This document shows, piece by piece, positions 46,240-56,159 of a DNA stretch of 64,000 nucleotides. The notes beneath the pieces were generated by a model, which worked only from the letters and a program-made list of their open reading frames with translations, was not told the origin of the DNA and ran no database searches. The stretch is from Roridomyces roridus (Eukaryota; Basidiomycota; Agaricomycetes; Agaricales; Mycenaceae), in contig JARKIF010000015.1 of the NCBI GenBank assembly GCA_029378245.1, positions 992,001 to 1,056,000 on the forward strand, in the 5' to 3' direction. The position numbers and the translations under genes were made by a program. Each line of letters opens with the position of its first letter. Positions within the stretch are counted from its first letter, which is position 1.

Positions 46240-46976
46240 CGAAGGTACAAGTAATAAAGACCGTGGTACAGAGCAAGCGTTAACGCCAGCGAGCCAGCGA
46301 GCCAGACGTCGAGGAAGACGGCGTGTGCAACCGTGAGGAGCTTGGGCTGGCTGACGAGGAGGAAAGTGGAGGCACGACCGACGGCCGACGGCAAGGGAGG
46401 CTCGTCGTCGGGTATGACAATCGAGAGTCGAGGGCGGGGAGCGGCGCGGTCGCTGAGACGGGGCTGTCGCGCCACTATCTCAGCCTTGCCCTTCCCTTTG
46501 CACGGCCACTTGACCATCAGCGGGTCGACAACCTCGTTGCCGCTGTCGTCCGGGTTGAGGTAGGCCGGGAGGGTACGCGGAGCGGAGCGGCGGGCAGGAG
46601 TAGGGGCGGTATGACTTGTGGAGGGTCGTTCGATGGCACTCGACCAGTCGTGCATACGAGACGACGAGCGTATTCCATGTCTGCACGTTCGTAGCGTTCG
46701 GCGTTTCTAGCGGCACGGTATTCGGCTAGAGCGTTGTGGAAGGCCGCAATCGCGCGTGGAGCTGGAGACAGTGGTCGTGGAGCCGCGGGGAAAGAGGTAG
46801 AACAGCTTCCCATGGCCCTTGGTACACTGGGTAGAAAGATTGGTCAAGAGCGGGCACGAAACGGAAGAGATATTGCGACGTACCAACAGATACCACTCGC
46901 CCTTCTGTGACAGCCGTAGCGGGACCTCCGTCTTGCAAAGCAGACAGTGAAATAAAGGATCGTTTATATCGTACAT
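46240..46976 (-). pseudogene. MULE passenger gene: zinc-ribbon protein, frameshifted
   Basis: Exon 46976-46884 (MYDINDPLFHCLLCKTEVPL) splices to 46826 (CTKGHGKLFYLFP), giving a CxxC...CxxxH zinc ribbon. The frame then fails at a CCCC run near 46788. One C fewer would give AAPRPLSPAPRAIAAFHNAL and ERYERADMEYARRL, and a further shift near 46650 leads to AIERPSTSHTAPTP and a hydrophobic C-terminal segment (FLDVWLAGSLALTLALYHGL). It lies inside the MULE, upstream of the transposase on the same strand. Function unknown; the two frameshifts suggest decay. Confidence 0.55.
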
Positions 46977-47189
46977 GGCGGGCGGGAGGATGGCGAGGAC
47001 GCGTCGGGGTTTGTGCAGGGAAGAAAGAGGTCTATGGAAGGAGGGAAAGGCAGGGCAAGCGAGCCACAACAAAGGGCGGCGAGAATACGGCAGCACTGAT
47101 GGCCGAAGAACTGGCCGAGAGCAGCGCCACCATCACCTTGCTCATTGGGAAGTGGAGCTGTGGGCAAACGCCAACAGTGGATCACGCAC

Positions 47190-47450
47190 TGCCTTTCGGC
47201 ACGACGGCATTCTGGGCTATGCAGACGGCGCCGAATACTGCTCGGATGCAGCGGCGCCGAGACTCATTTCTTTTGACTCATTTTGACTCATTACTTGACT
47301 CATTAATAATTGACTCACTTAGCTAGTATAAATAGGGCCCTTAGATGGCCACCTAAAGTAACATACATTTATTCTCTCATACATTCCAACAAGTAGATTT
47401 TATCGACTCAACCTCGTGCGAATCTAAGTCAACAAACTAAATCTTCAACA
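47190..47450 (+). repeat. Remainder of the gypsy 3' LTR
   Basis: Resumes with TGCCTTTCGGCACG after the MULE target duplication. It contains repeated TTGACTCATT units (47275-47320) and AGTATAAATAGGGCCC (47324-47340), and probably ends TCTTCAACA at 47450. Confidence 0.65.
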
Positions 47451-47912
47451 CTCGGAATTATTGTGTCTACGACTTCTTATCTAAGAACCCCGTAGCCTCA
47501 CACGGCGTGAGGCGTGAGGCGAGAGCCAAGGCATCAACAGCAGGATGGATCCAAGGGTCTTCAAGTTGTCTTGAATCTTGAAGGCGTCGAGACAGAGGGA
47601 TTGAGACGAAATTGAAGGGTTGGGGTCGTCGCGCGAGGGGGGAGAAGAAGACAAGTGGTGCTGCGGGCGTTTGATCAACAATGGCGTGATTGTTAATCGG
47701 ACAAGATCGGACACCGATCTTCCGGACCACGTGCGTTCGGACTTGTCATTTTCAAGAATTCCGTGGCTTCCAGGCACCTCCAGGCAGCGAGCAAGAGGAC
47801 CTCACAATGACTCTCAAAGCACAGAACGATCGCACGGCTTGACACAGACAAATTTCTGTCAAGACTGTCAAAAACATTTTCGGCAGCTCCTGGCGCCATG
47901 GAGGCTATACCA
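47451..47912. other. Intergenic, nothing recognised
   Basis: About 460 bp between the retrotransposon LTR and the next inverted-repeat element; no gene or repeat identified. Confidence 0.4.
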
Positions 47913-47913
47913 C

Positions 47914-48398
47914 TTTAGTAGCGTTAGGCGTCTGAGTGGCGCCTAATGATCTGGTCGATGCCTAAGATCAGCAAGACGCCTATCCTTGGCATTGCCTTGG
48001 CATGTGCTCGGCTCTCTGCTTACCTCACGAGTCACTGTATATCTGGATTCTGCCCTCATGAGTCCTTGCATTCACAGACGAAAAAGGGGGGGAGAGGACT
48101 GATTTGGGGCCACTCAAGCATCTTGCCCAACCTAACCTAACTGAGTCTAACCGCCACTCACAGTGGATTCTGAGTTCTTCATTCACAGACGAAAATGGGG
48201 GGGAAAAACACTGATTTGGAACCACTCAAGTGTCTTGTGCAACCTAACCTAACAGAGTCTAACCACCACTCACGGTGGATTCTGAGTCTCAAAAAAACTC
48301 TTGGCAGTTGATGGACAGGCTGCAAATCACATGGCAACCGAAAAATGTTAGGCATCAAAGAGTGATCGTTAGGCGTGATGACGCCTAACGCTACTAAA
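47914..48398. mobile_element. TIR element, TTTAGTAGCGTTAGGCG family
   Basis: Left end TTTAGTAGCGTTAGGCGT and right end ACGCCTAACGCTACTAAA form inverted repeats about 485 bp apart, with a second GCGCCTAATGATC / GATCGTTAGGCG pair just inside. No convincing target duplication could be read. The interior holds a tandem duplication of about 111 bp. Confidence 0.75.
48064..48287 (+). repeat. Two-unit tandem duplication inside the TIR element
   Basis: Units 48064-48173 and 48174-48287 share CATTCACAGACGAAAA, a G-run, GACTGATTTGG / CACTGATTTGG, CCACTCAAG, CAACCTAACCTAAC and GTGGATTCTGAGT. A related single unit occurs in the 34825-36085 element (35440-35530), linking the two elements. Confidence 0.7.
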
Positions 48399-48399
48399 A

Positions 48400-49795
48400 C
48401 TGTCGTGCCTCGGCGCCATGTGAACCAGATGGATCAGATGGTGCCAGATCTCGCCAGATGCGCCAGATGGATTGAGTTTTGCTGATGAGCAGAAGTCTAC
48501 AGCAGCACAAGGGGTACACCGCCAGAGTGCAGCCAGCTGACCAGCAGCTGGACGTGAGATGTAAACCACATGTAGCTGACGAATGGCATCCGGCTGGTGG
48601 CAACATGGACGCCAGGTTTCATCTTCAATGGATCCAGGGTGGGACCAGCTCTTATGGGCACCAGCTGGTCAGAGTAGCTGACCACAAGCTGCTGCGTCAG
48701 TCGCTAATCACTGTTGTCAACCACTCAGCATGTTCATCGCACTCAAAAAAAAACATAAGATAGAAAGGGAATTGATTGCACAGAGATACATTACAGGACA
48801 TGGATGTAGAGAAAAAATGCATTAAACACAGTAGTAAGTACGAGAAAAGATGGCGGGCTGGATGAAAGCGGAGTTGAGAGCAAAATTGAAGACCAGAAAG
48901 GGACACAGAATGCAAGAGTGGAGAGGCATTGATAGGCATTGATGCGGGACACGGGGAGCTTCAAGGAAGGAGGGGAAAGACGAATGAGGGCGCCGGTGGA
49001 CAATGGCATTTGACGGGGCTAACCGAGGCTTTGAACGGGCGAGTGACATTGAGGCTTGGAATTTTGAACGGCAGATCATTTGAGGGTCTTGAGAGGAGCC
49101 GACGATGGCTTGGACAGCGAGACCCGCAGGGAAGGAGTTCCAAGTATAGGCGAGATCGGCTTTGAGCCTTGTGTCTTGAGACTTGCAGACATGGAGGATT
49201 ATGACTTGATGCCGCTTGAAGAGGAAAGGGTTTGAAGGATTGGATGTCTTGAGGTGACCGCTGCGAGGACTCGTGATCGCTGAAAGTCGGAGGACAGAGG
49301 AGGGAAGGTGGGGGAAGAGAAGAAAGAAACGGGGATGACTCCGAAATCACGCCATTTTATAAAACAACGGGTTACCATGGAGCCGAATCAGCGCCGGGTG
49401 GAGTGTGGAGTGATGAATGTGATCGTTAACTTACGGCAACGCGGTTTTGAGATCTCCGGCCCTCGGCAATGGACTTAGCAACTCTTTTCAAGTCCTCGTC
49501 TCCTTCAGGGTAAGCCCATTCTGATTTTTTTTTGGCTCTTGGGATTAGCAAGAAATGAAGGAAAAGCCCAAGAAGTATCATTTTGTTGCCCAGGACTCGA
49601 AATATCGAAATAAATAAATACAGTCTTCCAGCTGGACACACCCATGCCAACCGGCATGGATGGCCAGGCGGCTATCAGCTGCGAATAGTGGCTGGACCAC
49701 TCAGCTGGAGCCCAGCCGGTCTCCGGCTGCATCCAGGATAAGGATCATCTGGTGTTCGCATGGGCGCGCCGGCTGGGTGCGGCCTGACGGCACTT
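48400..49795. other. Intergenic, no gene recognised
   Basis: About 1.4 kb with only short frames. It includes CAGCTGG-rich sequence at 48530-48680 and again at 49630-49740 (an imperfect dispersed motif) and purine-rich stretches. No coding or RNA gene supported. Confidence 0.4.
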
Positions 49796-50262
49796 TGGCG
49801 GTGTACCAAAGATAAGAGTTCAGTACATCACCTCAAATTTTTTATTTCAGCCAAATTGGCTGACCCTCCCCCCCTCTATAAAAGGAAATTTCCTTTTTGG
49901 AATGCATCAAATCAGCTTATTTTGGGTATTTTGGCCCGCCTGCTCCCTGTACATGCTTCCAAATGGCTTCTAGTGCATTCCCTTAGCTCTGGAGCCCAAG
50001 ATTGGGGTTTTGGGCTAAATTCTGAGTTGATGAGGCTCCTCATGTGACCAGGGCACGTGACTATCTGGACACGTGATCAATTCGGGACCATGTATTGAAA
50101 AATTTGAGAAAGTCCACTGGGACTCTGTTCAGTGGTCTAGCTAAGCAAACAGAGCCTTCCCGGTGTTCTGTAGAAATTTGGTACAAAACTTTTTTTCAGC
50201 CCTCAGAGGGACCCCCCTCCCCCCTCCTATAATAGGCAATTCCTTATCTTTGATACCCCTTG
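49796..50262. mobile_element. MITE, CAAGGGG family, copy 2
   Basis: Collinear with 8443-8908: GTACCAAAGATAAGAG at the left, CCCCCCTCTATAAAAGGAA, CTCTGGAGCCCAAGAT, CTATAATAGG and TTATCTTTGATACCCCTTG at the right. The left outer terminus has diverged and no target duplication is visible, so this is an older copy. Confidence 0.8.
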
Positions 50263-50812
50263 CAGCAGCAGTGGAGCCAAATTCCTGTCCAGGAATTCAA
50301 CTGTGTCGTCCATGGGTATGAGGGTACACATTTGATCAGCACCAGCATACATCACAGAGTTCAAGTCATTTTGAATGCCACTAATTTTCCTAATTTTCCT
50401 GAGGGCTGGCATACACATTGATGCAACTAGGTCTGAAGCTTCAAACAGACCTACATTGCAAAGACCCAGCACCTTGGGTGAACCTGGAATGAGCTAATCA
50501 CCAAAGCAAGAAGATCAACAATATTATATGCACTATTGGATATGGGAGCTCATCTATGCAGAGTGAAATTCAATTTCAACAACTAGAAGTGTACCCGCAA
50601 AATACCAGAGCCTAGAGGGCTTGGTGAAAAATTGGAGGCTCCAGAGCAAAAGGAAAAATGAGCTGATGGGAGCTGTCAAAGTCAGTGAGTGTGGCCGCAA
50701 AACGGAAATGCACAGCCGCCATAATCAAAAGTCTGAATTTTAGTGAAAACCTACCGCAGAATTTGGCACAGCACAATTTGAAAAGAACAAGAACTTAGCA
50801 AGTAAGTTCTCG
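50263..50812 (-). repeat. Dispersed repeat Y, copy 2 (inverted)
   Basis: Bases 50640-50812 are the reverse complement of 17318-17490, ending in the same hairpin (GAACTTAGCAAGTAAGTTC at 50791-50809). Its edge lies only about 60 bp before the duplicated promoter block of ARM gene F. Confidence 0.6.
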
Positions 50813-51018
50813 TAATTTGACCCACCCAATACCCCACACAAGCGCGCAAATTCTTTTTGGCCACCACTGTATTTCCATGCATCATGCCACGATTCGGCGC
50901 CAATCCATTCGGATGGTTTTGTGGCTGATTGTAACCCTCAGGCTGTACTGCCATAAAGCTGTGTGTGTCGTCCTCTTTCCTCTTCCCTCCACACTCCACC
51001 CCCCACCCTTCCTCTACC

Positions 51019-52708
51019 ATGGCGGCCTTGCCACGAGCAGAAACCCGCGGTAGCTTGGCCAGCTGGTGGTCCGACAGCAACCCCCTGGTGGTCCAAGGCC
51101 CGACAATCAATATTCACGCGCTGGCGAAGCCGTTGATGAGGCGGATGTATCACCGACAGGCGTTGGCCTTCATTGCGCAGGACGTTCGGGGGCGGCCGCT
51201 CTCGGAGGAGATGATCGAGATCTATACAAGCTACTTGGCGTATGTGCACGGGTTTTCAGAGAGGGGATTTCCACTGATCGCTCTCAGATGCAAATACGTA
51301 TTCCTCGAGACGCAAGCCAGGGTTTTGGAGCACTTGGATGAGTGCTGGAGCTATGCCGGCGCTGTCGAACTGGCCCCAGAATTGATTCTGCGGATGTTGT
51401 GGGACAAAACCTTGAAACACAGAGCATACTCTTTGGCCAAGACACTGCTTGCGCACAAGTTAGGGGTGCCGAACCCTCAGATCGTGGAGGATGTCGTGAT
51501 TCAAAGGTCAGTCTTGGACTTACATCCCCGTGTGAGTTCTGATGACCCCTAGAGGGCATTACAACGAGACGGGGCTAGCTGAATCAATTCTGGGTGCGAT
51601 CTCCGAGAGCACCGAACCCACAACAATTTTGGTGGCATTGCTCAATTCGAAAGCCGGCCATGTCACCCGGTGGGCGTGCACCCTGATTACAAATTTGGCA
51701 ACACATCCTTCCTTCGTGGGGGCAGCCCTCCGGGACTCTGAACTTCTCATCGAAATGCTGCTCAACCTTGCGCGGCAAGTCTGCCTTCGCTATTGGCTCT
51801 TCACAAAAGCACTCATTCAATTCAACCAGGGGCCCGGACCTGGATATTTCCATCGACGCGCTTGGGGCTCTGATTCCCATTTCGCGGCACGACAGAGGTG
51901 CAGCGGCGATTGTCGCGACGAACAGACTCGGCACGATCTGGTACTCTGAATCCGTGAGAATGAACAGAGCAGCTTTCAATCTACTTGCGAGTCTCTTGGG
52001 AAGTGTAGTTCCTGGGGACCAAATTCTTGGTACAATCCCGATCGCTAGGTTGTTGGACCTTCTGCGGCAAGTTTCGATCATTTTTGTCTTTATTGACATA
52101 CGCTGAATTCTCGTCAAGACGGAGCATCAAGATACTTTTTCTTCGTCCAGTTGCTGAAGACAGGGCATGTTTAGGCGCAATTCTAGACGCAGATTGGCAG
52201 AGGGAATTCCCATCGTTGCTCACGAGTCAGAGCCATCATTTCACTGCGTCTCAGACTTGTCTCCTCATTGCAAGCATCGTCGAGCACGAACCCACAAGAG
52301 CAGACGACTTGTGGGAGGTCGCCACAAGAGAAATGTTCGGCGTACTCTGGTGAGTTCCCTTTCATTCTGTCTGCTTGAATTTGAGCGCCTGACCCAAGCC
52401 TGACCAGGGAAAAACACGTGGATCGCCAACGTCGCTATCACTGGGAACGCGGGCAAGTTCATCAAGCCATGGTTGCGCTGACTGCAAGGCAGCTTCATCA
52501 AACCATGGCTGCACTGACTGAAATCGCAAAGCACCCACGAGGTGCCCAGGCGGTTGCTGCAGCATGCACGAGCCAGCCAATATTGATGTCCTTCCTGTCC
52601 GGGGATGAGGGTCTCAGACCTACGGTTAGAAAATTATTCGATGTCCTGGCGGCGCAGGGAGGTGAAGTTGCATCCGACAACACGCCCAGCGAGGAGCTGA
52701 GGCTCTGA
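51019..52708 (+). CDS. ARM-repeat protein F, complete
   Basis: Six exons: 51019-51239, 51288-51506, 51553-51774, 51830-52066, 52119-52349 and 52408-52708. They total 477 codons (476 aa). The N-terminus is MAALPRAETRGSLASWWSD, then INIHALAKPLMRRMYHRQAL, followed by ARM repeats (LNSKAGHVTRWACTLITNLA, ALIPISRHDRGAAAIVAT, LTEIAKHPRGAQAVAAA). Introns 51775-51829 and 52067-52118 start GCAAGT; all introns are phase 2. Its leader and first 37 codons exist again at 38021-38293. It borders mating sub-locus 2 on the left, mirroring gene E beside sub-locus 1. Confidence 0.87.
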
Positions 52709-53491
52709 AGTAAATGCTTTGTTCACACCGCATACAGGATGATTTTGAACTCCCATTTGTAGGAGCCAAGCGGCTCCGTTGAGCACGTGTACAATTTATG
52801 GAACAGTTTCTTGACAATGACAGTTTCTGTAATTTCCCTTCTTTCGCGGGCAAATGTAACGGATAGACGCAAATGGGGTCGATTGGTCATGGGGGCCTCC
52901 TACACGCGCTCCCGAGGAACATGGCACGCGGCGGCGGGAATCACGCATCATTTGATGTCGGGAACTGTGAGATCACCAACGTGTTGACGCGTATTTGGCT
53001 GTCGTCGAACAATGGCACTCGCCGGGCTCTTGGAAAATTGAAATTCACGCAGAGTGCAGCGCGAGGACCCGAATAATCCCAATCAACTCGGTGGCGAGAG
53101 CGTCGTCTGGCCGAAGAAAATCTCAAGGGTGGCAGGCCCGGGCAAACTCCGATTCAGAGTTTGGAAACTTGAATGGTTCGAGCGAAATGGTATTCGAGAG
53201 ATGTATAGCGGAACAATAAGGATTGTGTAGTATGTATGTAGTCGAGGTACCGATACAAATGCTCATAAGTAGTGGGAAGGCGAAACGGAGAATACATGAC
53301 GGCGAATAATGATAGCAGAATTCGGGTTGGGTTGGGTTGAATGGGAAGCGGCGCGGCACTAGGCCAGCGGGGTGGAGGCGTCGATGCGATGCACTACTGC
53401 AAATCGCGTTCGACAGATAATAGGCAATGGTGCCTATGGAGGGAATCAGGACAAAGTCAATGGAGGAAGACAAAGAACGCACGGCGTGCAC
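52709..53491. other. Intergenic between ARM F and pheromone gene 3
   Basis: About 780 bp, convergent 3' regions. One CGAACAATGG box (53006-53015) is present away from any start codon. No gene recognised. Confidence 0.4.
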
Positions 53492-53644
53492 TCATGCGAT
53501 GACACACAATCCCGTATATCCCTGGGCTTTGGTATCCGAGTCTACGAGCGGGCTCCCGTCAATGATGGTGTGCTCGTCAGCGGACGGCAAAAGGATGGCG
53601 GTCTCGTCGAGAGACGCGATGAGGGTGAGGTCGAAGGAGTCCAT
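53492..53644 (-). CDS. Mating pheromone precursor P3 (CaaX = CVIA)
   Basis: A 50-residue frame starting MDSFDLTLIASLDETAILLP and ending KAQGYTGLCVIA-stop. The features of a prenylated basidiomycete pheromone are present: MDSF start, acidic precursor, CVIA end. The mature peptide would be the last ten or so residues before VIA; the cleavage site is probably near DTK. It is divergent to P4. Upstream (minus sense) are TATAAG near 53751 and CCATTGTTCG (53784-53793). Confidence 0.9.
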   Translation of the reverse strand: MDSFDLTLIASLDETAILLPSADEHTIIDGSPLVDSDTKAQGYTGLCVIA

Positions 53645-53744
53645 GGGTGTGATGTGCGGGGCAGTGAAAGTGGTTTGAGTGCGGGGTGGGCAAGGTGGGT
53701 GGGTGGAATGCAATTTGTGGAGCCTCGTGCGAGTGCAAAGAGGC

Positions 53745-54083
53745 TCTTATAGCCTACCCGGCGGCCCACGTTGTTTGGTTCAAACGAACAATGGAATTGA
53801 TGCGCAATTGTTGTCCCATCAATTTGTTCGGTTGACGGCGAATTGCTTTTGTTCGGGCGGGTGGCTGTTGAGACTGCAATACAGGGCAGCTGAGGCATCG
53901 AATGAAGTCGTATACAAGTCCCAGCAAGGAGAAAGAATACTAGTTCAAGTTGTTGAAACTTTCGACTTGTTTGCCTTTGCTTTGTTCGCGGCTCATTGTG
54001 CACCTAATCGAGAAGACGGGACTCTTTGTTCCCGCACAATCGGTACGCGATTCTACCATTGTCCTTTGCCGAGGGGTATAAAG
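53745..54083. promoter_or_regulatory. Shared divergent promoter of P3 and P4
   Basis: CGAACAATGG at 53784-53793 and several AATTGTT / TTTGTTCGG repeats (53803-53830) lie on the P3 side. CCATTGTCC at 54056-54064 lies 13 bp before TATAAAG (54077-54083) on the P4 side. The start codons are 556 bp apart. Confidence 0.6.
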
Positions 54084-54199
54084 ACCCTCGGCCGAGACGG
54101 ACATCCCCGAAAACGATCTCACTAATACCGTCATCATCCACTCTCGAGCATTTGCAACCCAAACATCCTCCTCTCTCCTACCAACCACACACACATCTA

Positions 54200-54405
54200 A
54201 TGGACAGCTTCACCACCATTGCCCTCGAGTCCACCGGCGGCCCGCCTCTCACCAACTCGCGCTGATGCCGCATCCCGGCTCCGCGCCCCACTCGTCCATG
54301 TCCATGTCCGCCTCCGCATCCGACTCGGATTCGGGCGTCCCACTCGACTTTGAAGTGCAGGGAGGAGGCTCGGGCGGCCAGTCGTTTTTCTGCGTCATTG
54401 CATGA
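54200..54405 (+). CDS. Mating pheromone precursor P4 (CaaX = CVIA), frame broken
   Basis: The ATG at 54200 opens the usual MDSFTTIALESTGG but stops at TGA 54263-54265. The CaaX part lies in another frame: it opens with an ATG at 54265, overlapping the stop as TGATG, and runs 46 codons to GGSGGQSFFCVIA-stop at 54405. VPLDFEVQ before the last residues matches the LPLDFER context of P2, so the 3' frame is clearly pheromone-like. Either a one-base indel broke a single precursor of about 67 residues (allelic pseudogene or sequence error), or the overlap allows re-initiation. Upstream box and TATA are intact. Confidence 0.75.
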
Positions 54406-54539
54406 TGCTGTCAGAGCAGTCGATTCCGAGTACCGTTGATTCATACCCGTGCGTCCCTTCTTCCCATCCTTCTCGATTCCATTCTTATTCAACGTCTTAC
54501 ACACTGGGACTGTTGAGATTCACTTATCCTGCCGCGCCA

Positions 54540-55530
54540 GGCTGCAGATTTCGTCCGCGTCTTCATGAACCATCATTGTATCCACCGTCGCCCAGCGACC
54601 CACTCTCTTTATCATTATCTACCATTGCTCTCTCTTCATAAATACCACACAATGTATACAATCTACAATCTACAATGCCATTGTACTCTCCCGAGCCACA
54701 GTTGAACAATGGTGGATTGAGATTCAGACTCCGCATTTTGGTAGCCAAATAAACATCAACAAATCGATGTCAGCAACGTCGCCCGACCGTCGACGCTGTC
54801 GCCACCGATGCCCTCGCTGCTTGGTCGACGTATCCCAGCAGACGTGTCGGACACCATCGCATCGACCATGAACGCCCATCGACGTCTCACACCCCTCCCC
54901 AGTATCGATTCCCCGACGCCGTGATGCCCCTTGTCCATAAAAGCCCTCCGCTGAGGGGAGAGGGCAGGGACGGATGAGGTCGGTGTTTCAGGCGTGTGCT
55001 TGCCGCCGCATATGAGCTGGGCACGCTTCTGCTGCCTGTATGCCTCCCTTCAAGACGTCACACGACATGAGGCCTTGAGGGCATATCCGATCAGACTGAC
55101 TGACCTGCCAATCCTCCCGATTCTCCTTGTACTGACCGTTTCCCGCTGCAGGCCCTTGACGGGGAACGCACCTTGCGCACCGTTCGTCTTCTCACTACCC
55201 GGGTTTCGCAATGGGAGTTTGGGATGCAGGGCACGAGGGCGGTCTCGTACAGATATCCACAATGGTGTGTGGCCTACGTCCCTGTCCTTCGCTCCCACTT
55301 CTTGACTCTCCGCTTCGCAGTCCGTTATGTAGTATGTTCGTCGCACAGCAATGCTACCCACACGCCTGGCTCCAGGACGTGCTTGCCTCACCGAGCCTGA
55401 TCTCCACACGTCCGAGTCTCTACTTCTTCGGAGGCTCTTCCGAATGAACCCTCTGTTTCGGCTTTACCGTAAAGCGTGAACAATTCATTGACATTTCGCG
55501 GCGTCGTCCATTGTCTTGCTCTCCGGGTCG
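54540..55530 (+). repeat. Segmental duplication Z, copy 1
   Basis: Collinear with 58357-59358 at clearly more than chance identity: AGGCTGCA(A/G)ATTTCG, TACAATGCCATTGTACTC, GAACAATGG, GTCGCCACCGATGCCCTCGC, CTGGCTCCAGGACGTGCTTG and CATTGACATT(T/C) are all in the same order and spacing. Each copy contains an inverted pair of CCATTGT/AACAATGG boxes (54668-54713). Small frames in both copies are not conserved between them, so it is not clearly a gene. It lies between P4 and ARM gene G. Confidence 0.75.
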
Positions 55531-56159
55531 AGGAGAACTGTTGTGGCTGCCGTTGTCCCTCCATCCCAGTAGCCTCGTCGGCCAGATTTGTGAAATCCAT
55601 AGTGTTTCAAGTTCCAGCAAAGTTCCAGTCTTCCAGCGCGCACAAATGTCCTTCCTTCCACCAGCACTGCGGCTTTATTTACTACCCCTGACACCGCCTG
55701 CGGAATGGACTTCTTGGGCGCTTATCCGTCGATTCGGCTCCATCTATCTTTCTTGAACATGGATCATGTCGCTGGGTTGGAGGCTCACAAGAGGCTCAGG
55801 TCCAGGCTGTGGATTCGCTGTATTTCTTAGCCAATGCTGGAACTATTCTTCTCATTACCTCCGCTCCCGCCTATTCTTGGCTCCAATCAACACCGACTGG
55901 TCTAGCAGCTGCCCAAAATTAGAGGGCTGGCAGTGTGCGTCGCTTCTCAGACGCTCGGTCCCACCACTACAGATCATGTCCCTGGAAGCTGTAGAGGGTC
56001 GTGCTGCCACTCACTCTCCGCCTTCACCCCATTCCCATGACCGCACGCTTTCGCCCGGCGCTTATCCTAGCACATGCATCATGTCACTGAGCTTCGGTGG
56101 ACTGTACATTTGCTCTAGATAGAGGGCTGTGCGTCCACTCCTCCCTCTTCCCGCATCCC
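55531..56159. other. Upstream region of ARM gene G
   Basis: About 630 bp with no gene recognised; presumably the promoter of G. No known motif seen. Confidence 0.4.

Larger units (their letters stand above)
42078..47178 (-). mobile_element. Mutator-like element (MULE), 5.1 kb, in gypsy LTR
   Basis: Bounded by an 11-bp target duplication GGATCACGCAC (42067-42077 and 47179-47189). The ends are inverted repeats: ACTTGTTTCAAATTGCCCAC on the left and the complement of ACTGTTGGCGTTTGCCCAC on the right, followed by a shared CAGCTCCAC and GGTGATG. It encodes a transposase and a second small gene, both on the minus strand, and carries a solo LTR at about 44236-45153. Duplications of 9-11 bp and SWIM-domain transposases are typical of MULEs. 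Confidence 0.9.
38294..47450 (+). mobile_element. 5'-truncated Ty3/gypsy retrotransposon with nested insertions
   Basis: Contents in order: pol 3' region with integrase (38294-39929), MITE (39930-40470), inverted pol piece (40479-40815), MITE (40826-41366), pol C-terminus (to 42010), polypurine tract GGAGGGCGGG (42051-42060) and 3' LTR starting TGTAAGGGATC at 42061. The LTR is split by a Mutator-like element (42078-47178) and resumes at 47190, with TATAAATAGGG near 47328, probably ending at CA near 47450. Gag, protease, reverse transcriptase and the 5' LTR are absent, so it cannot move by itself. The LTR end is tentative. Confidence 0.82.
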
